This document shows positions 24,695 through 34,485 of a stretch of DNA of 59,712 bases, piece after piece; positions within the stretch are counted from its first letter, which is position 1, and every line of letters begins with the position of its first letter. The DNA is from Vibrio ostreicida (lineage in GTDB: Bacteria; Pseudomonadota; Gammaproteobacteria; Enterobacterales; Vibrionaceae). Made by a program: the position numbers and the translations under genes. The notes under the pieces were generated by a model, which searched no databases, was not told the DNA's origin, and was given only the letters and a program-made list of their open reading frames with translations. The stretch is taken from NCBI RefSeq assembly GCF_013074385.2, contig NZ_JABEYA020000020.1, positions 1 to 59,712 on the forward strand, read 5' to 3'.

Positions 24695-27022
24695 CTATTT
24701 CTTTGCCTTGGCGAAAGCCGCCGCAAACGCACCGCCCATGGCACTATTAGACGATTCATTTCGTTGTCGAGGCGCGGTTTTTTTGCCTGAATCAGGGCGT
24801 GCTTGATTCTTTGTATTAGTGGAACGCTGCGCACGGTTGTCCTGACCGGGTTCATCCGTCATCCGCATCGATAGACCGATGCGTTTGCGCTGTTCATCCA
24901 CTTCCATCACTTTTACTTTCACAATATCCCCCGCTTTCACAACATCGCGAGGGTCTGAGACAAATCGATCTGTCAACGCGGAAATATGCACCAAACCGTC
25001 CTGATGTACGCCAATGTCAACGAACGCCCCAAAGTTCGCAACATTCGATACCACGCCTTCTAGCACCATACCCGGTTCTAAATCTGAGACCTTGTTAACC
25101 CCATCGGCAAAGGTCGCTGTTTTAAATTCAGGTCGTGGGTCACGCCCTGGTTTATCCAGCTCTTTGATAATGTCGCTGATGGTTGGTACACCAAAATTAT
25201 CATCAGTATAATCAATGGCATGCAATCCGTTAAGGAAGGTAGTATCCCCAATCAAAGCATGAATTTTCTTGTTGTTCTTTTCCGCAATCATTTTAACGAC
25301 GGGATAGGCCTCTGGGTGAACAGAGGAGGCATCCAGTGGGTTTTTACCCCCCATGATACGCAAAAAACCAGCACACTGCTCATACGCTTTTGGCCCAAGT
25401 CGCGCCACTTTCTTCAAAGTCGTACGTGATTCAAAGCGGCCGTATTCATCTCGGTAGTCGACAATATTCTGGGCAATGGTCACCGATAACCCAGCGACTC
25501 GAGTCAGCAACGCCGGCGAAGCTGTATTCACATCGACCCCCACCGCATTCACACAATCTTCGACGACGGCATCAAGGCGTTTTGCCAGCATCGACTGACC
25601 CACATCGTGCTGGTACTGGCCCACACCGATAGATTGAGGATCAATTTTAACCAACTCGGCCAATGGGTCTTGTAAGCGCCGAGCAATGGACACAGCACCC
25701 CGTAATGAAACATCAAGATTGGGAAACTCTTTTGCCGCCAGTTCAGAAGCCGAATACACCGATGCGCCCGCCTCACTGACCATGATTTTCTGCGCTTTGA
25801 GATCATTGCTCTGAATCAAATCTGCAACAAAGCTGTCTGTTTCTCGCGATGCCGTCCCGTTGCCAATGGCAATAAGATCAACATTAAACCGTTTGATGAG
25901 ACCAGTGACGACCTGAGCTGCCTTGTCATATTGTTTCTGAGGGGGGTGAGGATAAATAGTGTCAGTGGCAAGCACTTTACCCGTTGAATCAACCACCGCA
26001 ATTTTTGACCCTGTTCTTAAGCCTGGATCCAAACCTAATGTGGCTCTTGGACCCGCTGGCGCCGCCATCAGCAAATCTTTAAGATTGGTCGCAAACACAT
26101 CTATTGCTTCAATCTCTGCACGCTCTTTCATGGCCCCCATCAGCTCCGTTTCCATATGCATGGAGACTTTGATTCGCCAAGCCCAACTGATCGCTTGGGT
26201 GCGCCAGCGATCTGCAGGCGCCTCACTGACAGAAATGCCATAATGGTCAGCAATCATCGTTTCACAATGTGACTGACGGACATTTTGTTCCCTCGTAGGA
26301 TCGGCGTTCATCGCCAGAGTCAAAAACCCTTCATTGCGACCTCGCAGCATTGCCAGTGCACGGTGTGACGGCACTTTACTCAGCATCTCATTGTGTTCAA
26401 AGTAGTCTTTAAACTTTTCTCCCTCACGCTCTTTTCCGGCAACCACCCGAGAAACCAACTCCGCATGACGATGAAGATAAGAACGGATTTTTTCTAATAA
26501 ATTGGCATCTTCCGCGATCCGCTCCATAATGATCGCTCGCGCACCATCAAGCGCCATTTTAACCTCGGTAATGCCTTGCTCAGAATCGACATATTTCTTC
26601 GCCTCATCCTCAGGCAAAGTGTGCGGTCGTGTCCACAATGTGTCAGCCAGAGGCTCCAACCCTGCTTCTATGGCAATTTGGCCCTTGGTACGGCGCTTAG
26701 GTTTATAGGGTAAATACAAATCCTCAAGACGCGTTTTGCTGTCGGCTTGATGAATAGCGGCTTCCAAATCTGGCGTCATTTTGCCCTGTTCATCAATGGA
26801 TTTTAAAATCGTCTGGCGACGATCATCGAGTTCACGAAGATAAGACAACCGACTGTCCAAGTTCCGCAACTGGGTATCATCCAACCCTCCGGTGACTTCT
26901 TTCCGATAACGAGCAATAAAAGGGACAGTATTACCATCATCGATAAGATTAACAGCAGCAGTAACTTGCTCAGACCGAACATTCAGTTCGTGAGCGATCA
27001 TTTGACAGATAGCTTGGCTCAT
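24695..27022 (-). CDS. tex: Transcription accessory protein Tex
   Basis: A 775-residue nucleic-acid-binding protein with the standard Tex layout: N-terminal helical domain, YqgF/RNase H-like fold (LGLDPGLRTGSKIAVVDSTG), helix-hairpin-helix segment (VDVNTASPALLTRVAGLS), and a C-terminal S1 domain (LEPGMVLEGVVSNVANFGAFVDIG). A basic low-complexity tail follows. It affects transcription and toxin expression in other bacteria and has been tied to RNA polymerase. Single gene, with a terminator directly after it. Confidence 0.95.
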   Translation of the reverse strand: MSQAICQMIAHELNVRSEQVTAAVNLIDDGNTVPFIARYRKEVTGGLDDTQLRNLDSRLSYLRELDDRRQTILKSIDEQGKMTPDLEAAIHQADSKTRLEDLYLPYKPKRRTKGQIAIEAGLEPLADTLWTRPHTLPEDEAKKYVDSEQGITEVKMALDGARAIIMERIAEDANLLEKIRSYLHRHAELVSRVVAGKEREGEKFKDYFEHNEMLSKVPSHRALAMLRGRNEGFLTLAMNADPTREQNVRQSHCETMIADHYGISVSEAPADRWRTQAISWAWRIKVSMHMETELMGAMKERAEIEAIDVFATNLKDLLMAAPAGPRATLGLDPGLRTGSKIAVVDSTGKVLATDTIYPHPPQKQYDKAAQVVTGLIKRFNVDLIAIGNGTASRETDSFVADLIQSNDLKAQKIMVSEAGASVYSASELAAKEFPNLDVSLRGAVSIARRLQDPLAELVKIDPQSIGVGQYQHDVGQSMLAKRLDAVVEDCVNAVGVDVNTASPALLTRVAGLSVTIAQNIVDYRDEYGRFESRTTLKKVARLGPKAYEQCAGFLRIMGGKNPLDASSVHPEAYPVVKMIAEKNNKKIHALIGDTTFLNGLHAIDYTDDNFGVPTISDIIKELDKPGRDPRPEFKTATFADGVNKVSDLEPGMVLEGVVSNVANFGAFVDIGVHQDGLVHISALTDRFVSDPRDVVKAGDIVKVKVMEVDEQRKRIGLSMRMTDEPGQDNRAQRSTNTKNQARPDSGKKTAPRQRNESSNSAMGGAFAAAFAKAKK

Positions 27023-27253
27023 CCGTGGATTCTCTATTCTTTGTATGTGATCAGATATATAGGTTTAGATATGGGGACATGAAGGCAAATTTGCAATGTC
27101 TTCAACCTTTGAACAAAAAATGACGCAGCGTTGATAGACACCCAACCCCTTTGTGTCAAAACTGTCATGCAGTTTGTCACGCAAAGACGCTGAATTTCGT
27201 TACCCTTTTAAAAGGCACCATCAACCTTTGGGATTATCCAGGAAAACCATCAT

Positions 27254-29131
27254 ATGAATAACACTGTTTTGACGATGATACTGAGCAGCGCCTTGATTTT
27301 CACACCGCTGAGCGGGTCTGAAACCCTATCAGCAACGACAACCAACCCCGTTTATCAGGTAGATAAGAAGCTGGTTCTGGGCCGTATTGAAAAAGTCTAC
27401 TATGACGGCATACCTGAGTTGGAAAACATCCCTTTTACGGGAAAGATAGATACTGGTGCCGACACCACCTCAATTCATGCAGAAAATATCGTCCTATCGA
27501 GTCGCCACCCGAACTTCAAACACCTCAACGGTGATGATTTGCTATGGGCCATCGTTAATGATCGGCGTGCCAACAAACGCGAACGTACAACCGACACCTA
27601 CCTTTCTTATCTCGTCACCGTAAGCTATACGATTCACCACCCTTATACTGGTAAAGAAATCAGAATCAAGGTCCCACTTGAACGCATTAGTATTGTTCGG
27701 AGTCGAAGCAGCAAAAAACCGATCCTTCGCCCTGCAATAAGGCTTCCGCTGACCATAGGAAACCGAACCGTTGAGACCATGGTCAACCTGACTGACAGAA
27801 GCCAGTTTTCCGCACCGATACTGATTGGAAAAACCTTTCTCAAAGACAATGCTTGGGTCATGGCAGGGTATGACTATCTGCAAGAGCAGCCTCGCGCTCA
27901 ACGAATCGGCACCAAAGAGACAATACAGATCCACGGCATGTCCTACCCTGTCAGCCTAACGACCTCCAGCCGCTTTTCCAACGCGCATGCTATCGACATT
28001 GACATCAATAAGAAACGTAAACAGGTGACCTTTAAACTGGAAAGTAACCATGGTGAGCGCAAGACCATGACCTTACCCATAATACGCTTTTTGAATACGA
28101 GTCAGGGCCCGCGTCCCATGGTGTATTTACCTGTCACTATCAATGCTCAACAAACTCAACCATGGCTGGTTTATCTGATTGATAGGGGGGATAAGCAGAG
28201 CAAAATTCGTCTTGGTCTCGATATGATCAGTGAGTATTTTATTGTGAATACTGGCAAGCAGCATCAGTTCAAATATCTCAACAACGACCAGAGTGGTTTA
28301 GGGGATGCTCCCTTCGTCGTTTCACCGAATGAGACCCTCAAACTTGACGACAAATTTTCTGTGCCTGCCAAACCCACATTTACCGTCGACACCCCGTTAT
28401 TAAGAGTCTCTGGATTTGACATCAGTAAGAAAAATGGCCAGAAGTCTGTCACCTTCGCACTCAAAGACCCCCATGGAAAAACTCAAAGTTTGACCAAACC
28501 TGTCTTACGTACCTTACGGGTCGGTGATGCTTCTCGTCCTGTTGTCGAGGGTCAATTCCAGTTTAATGGTCAACAACACACCATTGAATTTGCCTTGGAT
28601 AAGCTTGATGAACATAACCCTCACCCATTTTTTCTTCTTGGTCATAACATGGAAAAAAATGGCGTGTTTCTCAACACCCGCACAAAAAATTTGCTCTCAC
28701 CAGTTCCACTATTTAAAGCGGGTTACATTGAAGTTGCCGATGTCGAAGGGCTTCGTTTTCCGGTCAAACTTGATACCGGTGCCGATGTCAGCTCGATAAA
28801 CGCTCAGAACATCAAACGATTTCAGAAAGAAGGTAAAGACATGGTCACCTTCACCTATGCCAATGATGCCGGCCTGACAAAAGAATTTACCCGCGAGGTC
28901 GTTGATGTCATGAACATCAAAGCAAAAGCAGGTGAGCAGGCCAATCAACGCCCTGTTGTCCTTATGCGCGTGCGTTTAAACCATCTCGAAAGAACCATTA
29001 AGGTCAACTTACAAGACAGGGGTCGCTTTCACTACAGCATGATTCTAGGTAAGAATTTTTTGCAATACGGCGCACTCGTCAGCAGTGATGCGCGTTATAT
29101 TCTGACCAGTAAACCCGACTCAGAACAATAA
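27254..29131 (+). CDS. Secreted four-repeat retropepsin-like protein ('ATP-dependent zinc protease' family)
   Basis: A 625-residue protein with an N-terminal signal peptide (hydrophobic to about residue 20). It contains four copies of the family domain usually annotated as putative ATP-dependent zinc protease. Copies 1 and 4 hold a retropepsin-type DTGAD (Asp66 in GKIDTGAD, Asp507 in VKLDTGAD). Copies 2 and 3 have lost it (SLTTSSRF, TVDTPLLR) but keep other landmarks such as the KxxTxxL strands and a closing LGxxxxxxN/Y. No zinc motif or Walker box is present, so the family name is misleading. It probably acts in the periplasm; the substrate is unknown. Upstream of greB on the same strand. 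Confidence 0.82.
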   Translation: MNNTVLTMILSSALIFTPLSGSETLSATTTNPVYQVDKKLVLGRIEKVYYDGIPELENIPFTGKIDTGADTTSIHAENIVLSSRHPNFKHLNGDDLLWAIVNDRRANKRERTTDTYLSYLVTVSYTIHHPYTGKEIRIKVPLERISIVRSRSSKKPILRPAIRLPLTIGNRTVETMVNLTDRSQFSAPILIGKTFLKDNAWVMAGYDYLQEQPRAQRIGTKETIQIHGMSYPVSLTTSSRFSNAHAIDIDINKKRKQVTFKLESNHGERKTMTLPIIRFLNTSQGPRPMVYLPVTINAQQTQPWLVYLIDRGDKQSKIRLGLDMISEYFIVNTGKQHQFKYLNNDQSGLGDAPFVVSPNETLKLDDKFSVPAKPTFTVDTPLLRVSGFDISKKNGQKSVTFALKDPHGKTQSLTKPVLRTLRVGDASRPVVEGQFQFNGQQHTIEFALDKLDEHNPHPFFLLGHNMEKNGVFLNTRTKNLLSPVPLFKAGYIEVADVEGLRFPVKLDTGADVSSINAQNIKRFQKEGKDMVTFTYANDAGLTKEFTREVVDVMNIKAKAGEQANQRPVVLMRVRLNHLERTIKVNLQDRGRFHYSMILGKNFLQYGALVSSDARYILTSKPDSEQ

Positions 29132-29232
29132 CGCTCTCCGCAGGCGACAAAGAAGCCACAACCTATTTGGCGCTTTAAAATATTCGCAGTATAGTTGTGG
29201 TCAGCGATATGCCGACTAGGAGAGAGCAACAT

Positions 29233-29724
29233 TTGAAAACCAAGCTGATTACCCGTGAAGGCTATAATAAACTTAAAGCCGAACATGATTATCTTTGGCA
29301 TGAAAAACGTCCCGAGATCACCAAAATAGTGACGTGGGCCGCAGGCTTGGGCGATCGCTCAGAAAATGCCGACTACACGTTCAATAAGCGCTTACTGCGC
29401 CAAATAGATCGCCGCGTTCGCTTCCTGAGAAAGTTTTTACCGGAAGTGACGATTGTCGACTATTCCCCCCAGCAAGAAGGCAAGGTTTTCTTTGGCGCTT
29501 GGGTAGAGATTGAAAACGAAGCGGGAGAGGTCAAAAAACTTCGCCTCGTCGGCCCAGAGGAGATCTATGGCGATGCCAAAAATTACATCTCTATTGACTC
29601 CCCGATGGCACGCGCTTTACTTAAGAAAGAAGTCGATGATGAATTTGTTGTGACGACACCGGAGGGTGACAGGGAATGGTTTATTAATTCAATAGAATAC
29701 CTACCCATAGCGACAACTGATTAA
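29233..29724 (+). CDS. greB: Transcription elongation factor GreB
   Basis: A 163-residue Gre factor: N-terminal coiled coil with LGDRSENADYTFNKRLLRQIDRRVRFL (acidic tip plus basic patch) and a C-terminal FKBP-like domain with VDYSPQQEGKVFFGAWVEIEN. It inserts in the RNA polymerase secondary channel and stimulates cleavage of backtracked RNA. TTG 29233 aligns with the E. coli start and has AGGAG ten bases before it; ATG 29209 would add eight residues. Confidence 0.93.
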   Translation: MKTKLITREGYNKLKAEHDYLWHEKRPEITKIVTWAAGLGDRSENADYTFNKRLLRQIDRRVRFLRKFLPEVTIVDYSPQQEGKVFFGAWVEIENEAGEVKKLRLVGPEEIYGDAKNYISIDSPMARALLKKEVDDEFVVTTPEGDREWFINSIEYLPIATTD

Positions 29725-29873
29725 ATACGCTTACACTGAAACGATAAAAGGTAATAATCGTTAACAATTCTCTACGTTACTAAAATCACAATAGTGTTAC
29801 ATTCAACGAAAGGAATAACCGCACACTATCGCTCTATCAAAGCATAGGCTTATTGAATAGGTAGAATCATTAC

Positions 29874-30593
29874 ATGCAAGAAAATCACAAGATCCTAGTC
29901 GTTGATGACGATGCACGCCTGCGTTCCTTACTCGAACGTTACTTGTCTGAGCAGGGATTTCAGGTGCGCAGTGTCGCCAATAGTGAACAAATGGACCGCC
30001 TATTGACGCGTGAAAATTTCCATTTGATGGTCCTTGATCTCATGTTACCTGGTGAAGATGGCTTGTCTGTTTGCCGAAGACTGCGCAATGCCAATAACAC
30101 CTTACCGATCTTAATGTTAACCGCGAAAGGTGACGAAGTAGACCGTATTGTTGGGCTCGAAGTCGGTGCTGATGATTACTTACCAAAACCTTTTAACCCA
30201 CGTGAACTTTTGGCTCGAATAAAGGCCGTTTTACGCCGCCAAACCAATGAGTTACCTGGCGCGCCTAGTGCCGAAGAGCTTGTGGTAGAGTTCGGCGAGT
30301 TTAACCTTAACCTCGGGACTCGTGAGATGTTTCGTGGCGATCAAGCCATGCCTTTGACTTCCGGTGAATTTGCCGTTCTAAAAGCGCTGGTGACTAACGC
30401 ACGTGAACCTATGTCACGTGATAAACTGATGAACATGGCTCGCGGTCGCGAATATTCTGCAATGGAACGCTCTATCGACGTTCAAATTTCTCGCCTGCGT
30501 CGTATGCTTGAAGTCGACCCGACGAAACCTCGCTATATTCAGACGGTTTGGGGACTCGGTTACGTATTTGTCCCTGATGGAAAAGAGGCGTAA
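29874..30593 (+). CDS. ompR: Two-component response regulator OmpR
   Basis: At 239 residues: receiver domain with phospho-acceptor Asp55 (LMVLDLMLPGEDG), Thr and Lys switch residues (MLTAKG, LPKPFNPRELL), and a C-terminal winged helix ending QTVWGLGYVFVPDG. It responds to osmolarity through EnvZ and regulates porin genes. Envz follows 71 bases downstream. Confidence 0.97.
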   Translation: MQENHKILVVDDDARLRSLLERYLSEQGFQVRSVANSEQMDRLLTRENFHLMVLDLMLPGEDGLSVCRRLRNANNTLPILMLTAKGDEVDRIVGLEVGADDYLPKPFNPRELLARIKAVLRRQTNELPGAPSAEELVVEFGEFNLNLGTREMFRGDQAMPLTSGEFAVLKALVTNAREPMSRDKLMNMARGREYSAMERSIDVQISRLRRMLEVDPTKPRYIQTVWGLGYVFVPDGKEA

Positions 30594-30664
30594 CCTATCA
30601 TCGGTGTTACAGTGCGAGAGGCGCTCTCGCACTCGTTATTTCATTCCCTACCAAGGTCGCTCAT

Positions 30665-31987
30665 ATGCGTATTCGTAGTTCATTTACTCAATCCATACTG
30701 ATCTTCATCACATTACTGGTTGCGAGTCAGGTTTACTCTTATTACGCCGTTTTTAACTATGCCCTCATGCCCAGCCTGCAACAGTTCAACAAAATACTCA
30801 GCCATGAAATCAATTTAATGTTGGATGATTCTGCCACCATGGAAAGCGGACTGCAAATGGATGCACCGCTGCGTCGCCGAGTGTTGGAACAACTAGGGGT
30901 CACCATACACACCGACGACAGTCCTATTTCAGATGAATATTATCATGCCGTCCGCATCGATTTAATGAGTGACGAAATGAGCAAAGAGCTTGGCTCGCCC
31001 ACCGAGGTACGTATGATACTCGGAGAGGACAGCTATGTGCTTTGGATGCAAATAAATGCTCTCCCCGGTTCGCTGCTACGTATTCCTCTGTCCGAACTCC
31101 AAGAAGAAGACTTTGCGCCACTGTTTAGAAACAGCTTGGTTGTAGCATGCCTTATCATTGCTGGAGGGTGGTTGTTTATCCGGCTGCAAAACCGTCCATT
31201 GATCGCGTTGGAAAAAGCCGCCAAAGGTGTCGGTAATGGGGACATTCCTCCGCCATTGCCAGAAAAAGGCGCAACAGAGATCCGTTCCGTCACCCGAGCA
31301 TTTAATCAAATGTCAAAAGGCATTCAAGCACTGGAAGACGATCGCACTCTGCTTATGGCTGGCATTAGTCACGACTTACGAACACCTTTGACTCGAATCC
31401 GATTAGCAACCGAAATGATGTCTCCTCAGGACAGCTATCTGGCACAGGGTATTATCAGCGACACCGAAGAATGTAATGACATTATTAGTCAGTTTATGGA
31501 CTACCTCAAACCACTTAACCGAGAGTCGTTTATTGATGTCGACCTGAATGATATCGCCAGTGATATAGCAACATCCGAAGGTGGTTATGAAATTAAGATT
31601 GACACTAAATTGGTTCACCCCATCAAGCTCGCTCAAGGAAATCCGATTGCCATTAAACGTGCGCTGACAAATCTGGTGGTCAACGCCATACGTTACGGTG
31701 GGGGTTGGATTCAAATCAGCACAGGGGTAACCGCAGATCACCAACTCGTTTGGGTATGTGTCGAAGATAATGGGCCAGGCATCGTAAAAGAGCAGGTGGA
31801 TAAGTTATTCGAACCTTTTACTCGCGGGGATACCGCTCGTGGCAGTGAGGGCACCGGCTTAGGGCTGGCAATCGTAAAACGAATCGCCAGCCAGCATAAT
31901 GGGTCAGTCAGCCTCAACAATCGCGGTGACGGCGGACTGAAAGCTCAAATTAATTTCCCCACCATGAAGCCAAAGTCGATGATGTAA
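30665..31987 (+). CDS. envZ: Osmosensor histidine kinase EnvZ
   Basis: A 440-residue membrane histidine kinase. Two transmembrane segments (about 9-31 and 157-173) flank a periplasmic domain, then HAMP, then the H box at His236 (AGISHDLRTPLTR). The ATPase domain has N, G1 and G2 boxes (LVVNAIRYG, VEDNGPGI, GSEGTGLGLAIVKRI). It phosphorylates and dephosphorylates OmpR. It ends 12 bases from the convergent gspN. Confidence 0.96.
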   Translation: MRIRSSFTQSILIFITLLVASQVYSYYAVFNYALMPSLQQFNKILSHEINLMLDDSATMESGLQMDAPLRRRVLEQLGVTIHTDDSPISDEYYHAVRIDLMSDEMSKELGSPTEVRMILGEDSYVLWMQINALPGSLLRIPLSELQEEDFAPLFRNSLVVACLIIAGGWLFIRLQNRPLIALEKAAKGVGNGDIPPPLPEKGATEIRSVTRAFNQMSKGIQALEDDRTLLMAGISHDLRTPLTRIRLATEMMSPQDSYLAQGIISDTEECNDIISQFMDYLKPLNRESFIDVDLNDIASDIATSEGGYEIKIDTKLVHPIKLAQGNPIAIKRALTNLVVNAIRYGGGWIQISTGVTADHQLVWVCVEDNGPGIVKEQVDKLFEPFTRGDTARGSEGTGLGLAIVKRIASQHNGSVSLNNRGDGGLKAQINFPTMKPKSMM

Positions 31988-31999
31988 TCCCTTGTATGA

Positions 32000-32767
32000 C
32001 TATAAGCGGCCCTGATAGTTAAAGAGGTACTGCCCTTCACCATTCGGTGAAGGCAACCATTTGAGTTGCTCTGTCAGTGACGTTGGAAAATCAGCTTCGG
32101 GTTTAAACCAAGCAGAGGCTTGATAACGATGGGTAGGCTCCAAAGTGATATCCGCTTCACTGCTGACGTGCTGACTGCTCTGCCCTCCCTTAAGGACCAC
32201 CTTGCTATCCTGACAACTAAATTCAAGCACTACACGTCCAACATTGAGATCTGCCAGTGGGGTAAGGATTTTACCTGCCTCCCACACGAGATCCCCTTGC
32301 GCAGTTTGACAGTATGGCGGCGCATAGAGCATCGACTTGATACTTAAGTCAACTTTCCCCGCCAGCGTAAGAGGCACGGGCAGAGACGGGGCAACCTTCA
32401 GCAATGTCTCTGCTGGTGCAGAAACGATCAGGTTTTCCGCATATGGACCGGCAAAACCATAGCCGACAAAACCACGAACGGTTACATCAAATTCACTGCC
32501 TCGCCCAAAGCGGACATGTGCTTCTGCTTTCCCCGCCAGTAACTTAAACAGGGCGAGATCCCATTGAAGATCGCCTAATTTATTATTTTGCCAAACCACT
32601 CTTTTGGCCTGACCTTTCCATAGCGTTCCAGAAACATCACTAAGTGTAAGTTGTGATGGTAAGGGCAGATAATTCAGCGCAACTTGAGCTGGAAGATGGG
32701 CAATCACACTCGTCAAAAAAACCAGTAGCAATGCCACGCTCAGCAGAATCACTTTTTTCACTAACAC
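32000..32767 (-). CDS. gspN: Type II secretion system protein N (GspN/EpsN)
   Basis: A 255-residue protein with one N-terminal transmembrane anchor (about 6-24) and a beta-rich periplasmic part (LPSQLTLSDVSGTLWKGQA). GspN is the optional last subunit of the T2SS operon. It starts one base after the gspM stop, so the two are coupled. No known catalytic motif. Confidence 0.9.
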   Translation of the reverse strand: MLVKKVILLSVALLLVFLTSVIAHLPAQVALNYLPLPSQLTLSDVSGTLWKGQAKRVVWQNNKLGDLQWDLALFKLLAGKAEAHVRFGRGSEFDVTVRGFVGYGFAGPYAENLIVSAPAETLLKVAPSLPVPLTLAGKVDLSIKSMLYAPPYCQTAQGDLVWEAGKILTPLADLNVGRVVLEFSCQDSKVVLKGGQSSQHVSSEADITLEPTHRYQASAWFKPEADFPTSLTEQLKWLPSPNGEGQYLFNYQGRL

Positions 32768-32768
32768 G

Positions 32769-33260
32769 TTATCCTTTCACAAACTGTAAACGTTTAATTT
32801 CAACAGTACCCGCCTGATCACCTTTGTCAATGTCCATAAAAGTCACTGAGACGCCATGTTTTTCTTTAAGGAAAGTCATCCACCCAACAAAACGGTTAAA
32901 GGGTATGGGCTTGATCCAGACCTGTAGCTCTTCTCCCCTTGGCTGAACTCGGACTAATTCAGCACCAAAACGAGAGGCGCTTGATGATATCGCTTGGTTA
33001 ATTGGCAAATTAGACGATGTCACCCCACCTTGAGAACGCAAATCACTGATATTGTTGGCCTTAACTTTAACCCAGTTCAGCAATTTCTGTTCATCTTGCA
33101 GGCGAGTCGTTGCCATCTCAGCCCTCTGACTGAATGGCTGTACCAAGCCCCAGTAAACCAAACCCATTCCGAGTAACACTGAACAGGCAATCAACAAACG
33201 TTGTTCTCGCTGACTTGCCTTAAGCCACCAGCGTTGAAATGAAGCAATAAGTGGTTTCAT
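32769..33260 (-). CDS. gspM: Type II secretion system protein M (GspM/EpsM)
   Basis: A 163-residue inner-membrane protein with a single anchor (about 24-43) and a periplasmic ferredoxin-like domain. It binds GspL and stabilises it. I start at MKPLIASFQRWW (33260) since this matches the family and avoids overlapping the whole gspL end; a longer frame begins at 33311. Confidence 0.9.
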   Translation of the reverse strand: MKPLIASFQRWWLKASQREQRLLIACSVLLGMGLVYWGLVQPFSQRAEMATTRLQDEQKLLNWVKVKANNISDLRSQGGVTSSNLPINQAISSSASRFGAELVRVQPRGEELQVWIKPIPFNRFVGWMTFLKEKHGVSVTFMDIDKGDQAGTVEIKRLQFVKG

Positions 33261-33270
33261 TGCTGGCCTC

Positions 33271-34485
33271 TCATAATTGTTTAAGCACAAAAGTGCCATT
33301 GACGAGTGCACCTGACCGACTTAATGGTCCTTCCTCAACGCTGAACTGAGTGGCCAATAACTCTTTCGCTTTTGCGAAGATTGGAAAGTCATCGCTCTGT
33401 ACCTGCACTCTAACCTCTCCCCTTTCCCCATCATACTTAAAGCTGGTGAGTTTGAGACCCGGGACCTGTGCCATGACTTGGGGCATTTTAACCATCCATT
33501 CCAACACCGATTCTTGGCTTCCCCCTCCCTTTAAACGATTTTCCTCGTTCGTCATTTGCTGCTTGAGGTACTTGACGTTAGGAATTCTACTTTTGCTGGT
33601 CACCTGACGGAAAATACGCTCACTTTCTTGACGGTAGGCTCGTGCTTGAGCTTCAGCACTTTGTATCTCAAGCCAGCTATCGATGTTGAGTATCGTGAGA
33701 AGAACACCCGCGGCAATCGCCACTTTGCGCCACACCTTCAGATGACGTCCAAAGGATGACTTGGGTTTAAAATCACCCGACAACAAATTAATTTTACTTT
33801 TGACGGCCTGTTCAGCCAACATCTGCATCACTAACTGCGGCGGTGCATTACGCCAATGTTGCTCATCAGATAAGGCTAACGTAGGAAGGGGTGAAAAGGC
33901 CTCCAACGGAAGGTATTCTTGGTCTCGCTTAACCCAATCGGACTGAGCCAATAAAGGCAACCAATCTTTCTCAATACTCACTGCATTGTAAATGTCTTTC
34001 TTTACCAGCCAATGGCCATCCAGTTCGACGGCCGCCAGACCGCCTTGTTCACCATTGGGCAAAGCTAACGCGTCAGGCATCACCTTACGAATGTTAAACC
34101 CTAGTGCTTTTAGCTCCGATAACACCGACTCTAGCCAGCTATAATCAATGCCACAGACATGGGCCTGACCATTTTGTTTGGCTAACACAGTAAAATGCAG
34201 TTGATCAACGTCTTGGGCGATGTCATCTTCCAACATGAACGGCAACATAGAATCAAGCTTACGATGAGCTCCAGCTGGAATCTCAAGGCGCGTGAGCACC
34301 AAATTTGCAGCAGACACCAAAATCATCACCTGACGTCCCTGAGCATAAGTGGCGAGTTCGGCTAAGTCCTGCTGATCTTGCAGTTCACCACTCGCGATCA
34401 CTTCCTTTTGGTTTTCTGACCAAACCAGCCATTGAATCGCTGCTGTTTTACTTTTGCTCAGCCGAACGATTAGAAACTCGTTCAC
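33271..34485 (-). CDS. gspL: Type II secretion system protein L (GspL/EpsL)
   Basis: A 404-residue membrane protein. The cytoplasmic actin-like part (VNEFLIVRLS, then LPFMLEDDIAQDVDQLH) recruits the ATPase GspE; one transmembrane helix near 255-272 leads to a periplasmic ferredoxin-like domain. GTG 34485, with GGAGGG five bases upstream, matches the family start. It overlaps the end of gspK by 38 bases. Confidence 0.93.
   Translation of the reverse strand: MNEFLIVRLSKSKTAAIQWLVWSENQKEVIASGELQDQQDLAELATYAQGRQVMILVSAANLVLTRLEIPAGAHRKLDSMLPFMLEDDIAQDVDQLHFTVLAKQNGQAHVCGIDYSWLESVLSELKALGFNIRKVMPDALALPNGEQGGLAAVELDGHWLVKKDIYNAVSIEKDWLPLLAQSDWVKRDQEYLPLEAFSPLPTLALSDEQHWRNAPPQLVMQMLAEQAVKSKINLLSGDFKPKSSFGRHLKVWRKVAIAAGVLLTILNIDSWLEIQSAEAQARAYRQESERIFRQVTSKSRIPNVKYLKQQMTNEENRLKGGGSQESVLEWMVKMPQVMAQVPGLKLTSFKYDGERGEVRVQVQSDDFPIFAKAKELLATQFSVEEGPLSRSGALVNGTFVLKQL

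Noticed and set aside
29197..29232. Longer greB N terminus
   Set aside because: The added residues do not match the family, and AGGAG is well placed for TTG 29233; ATG 29209 stays possible.
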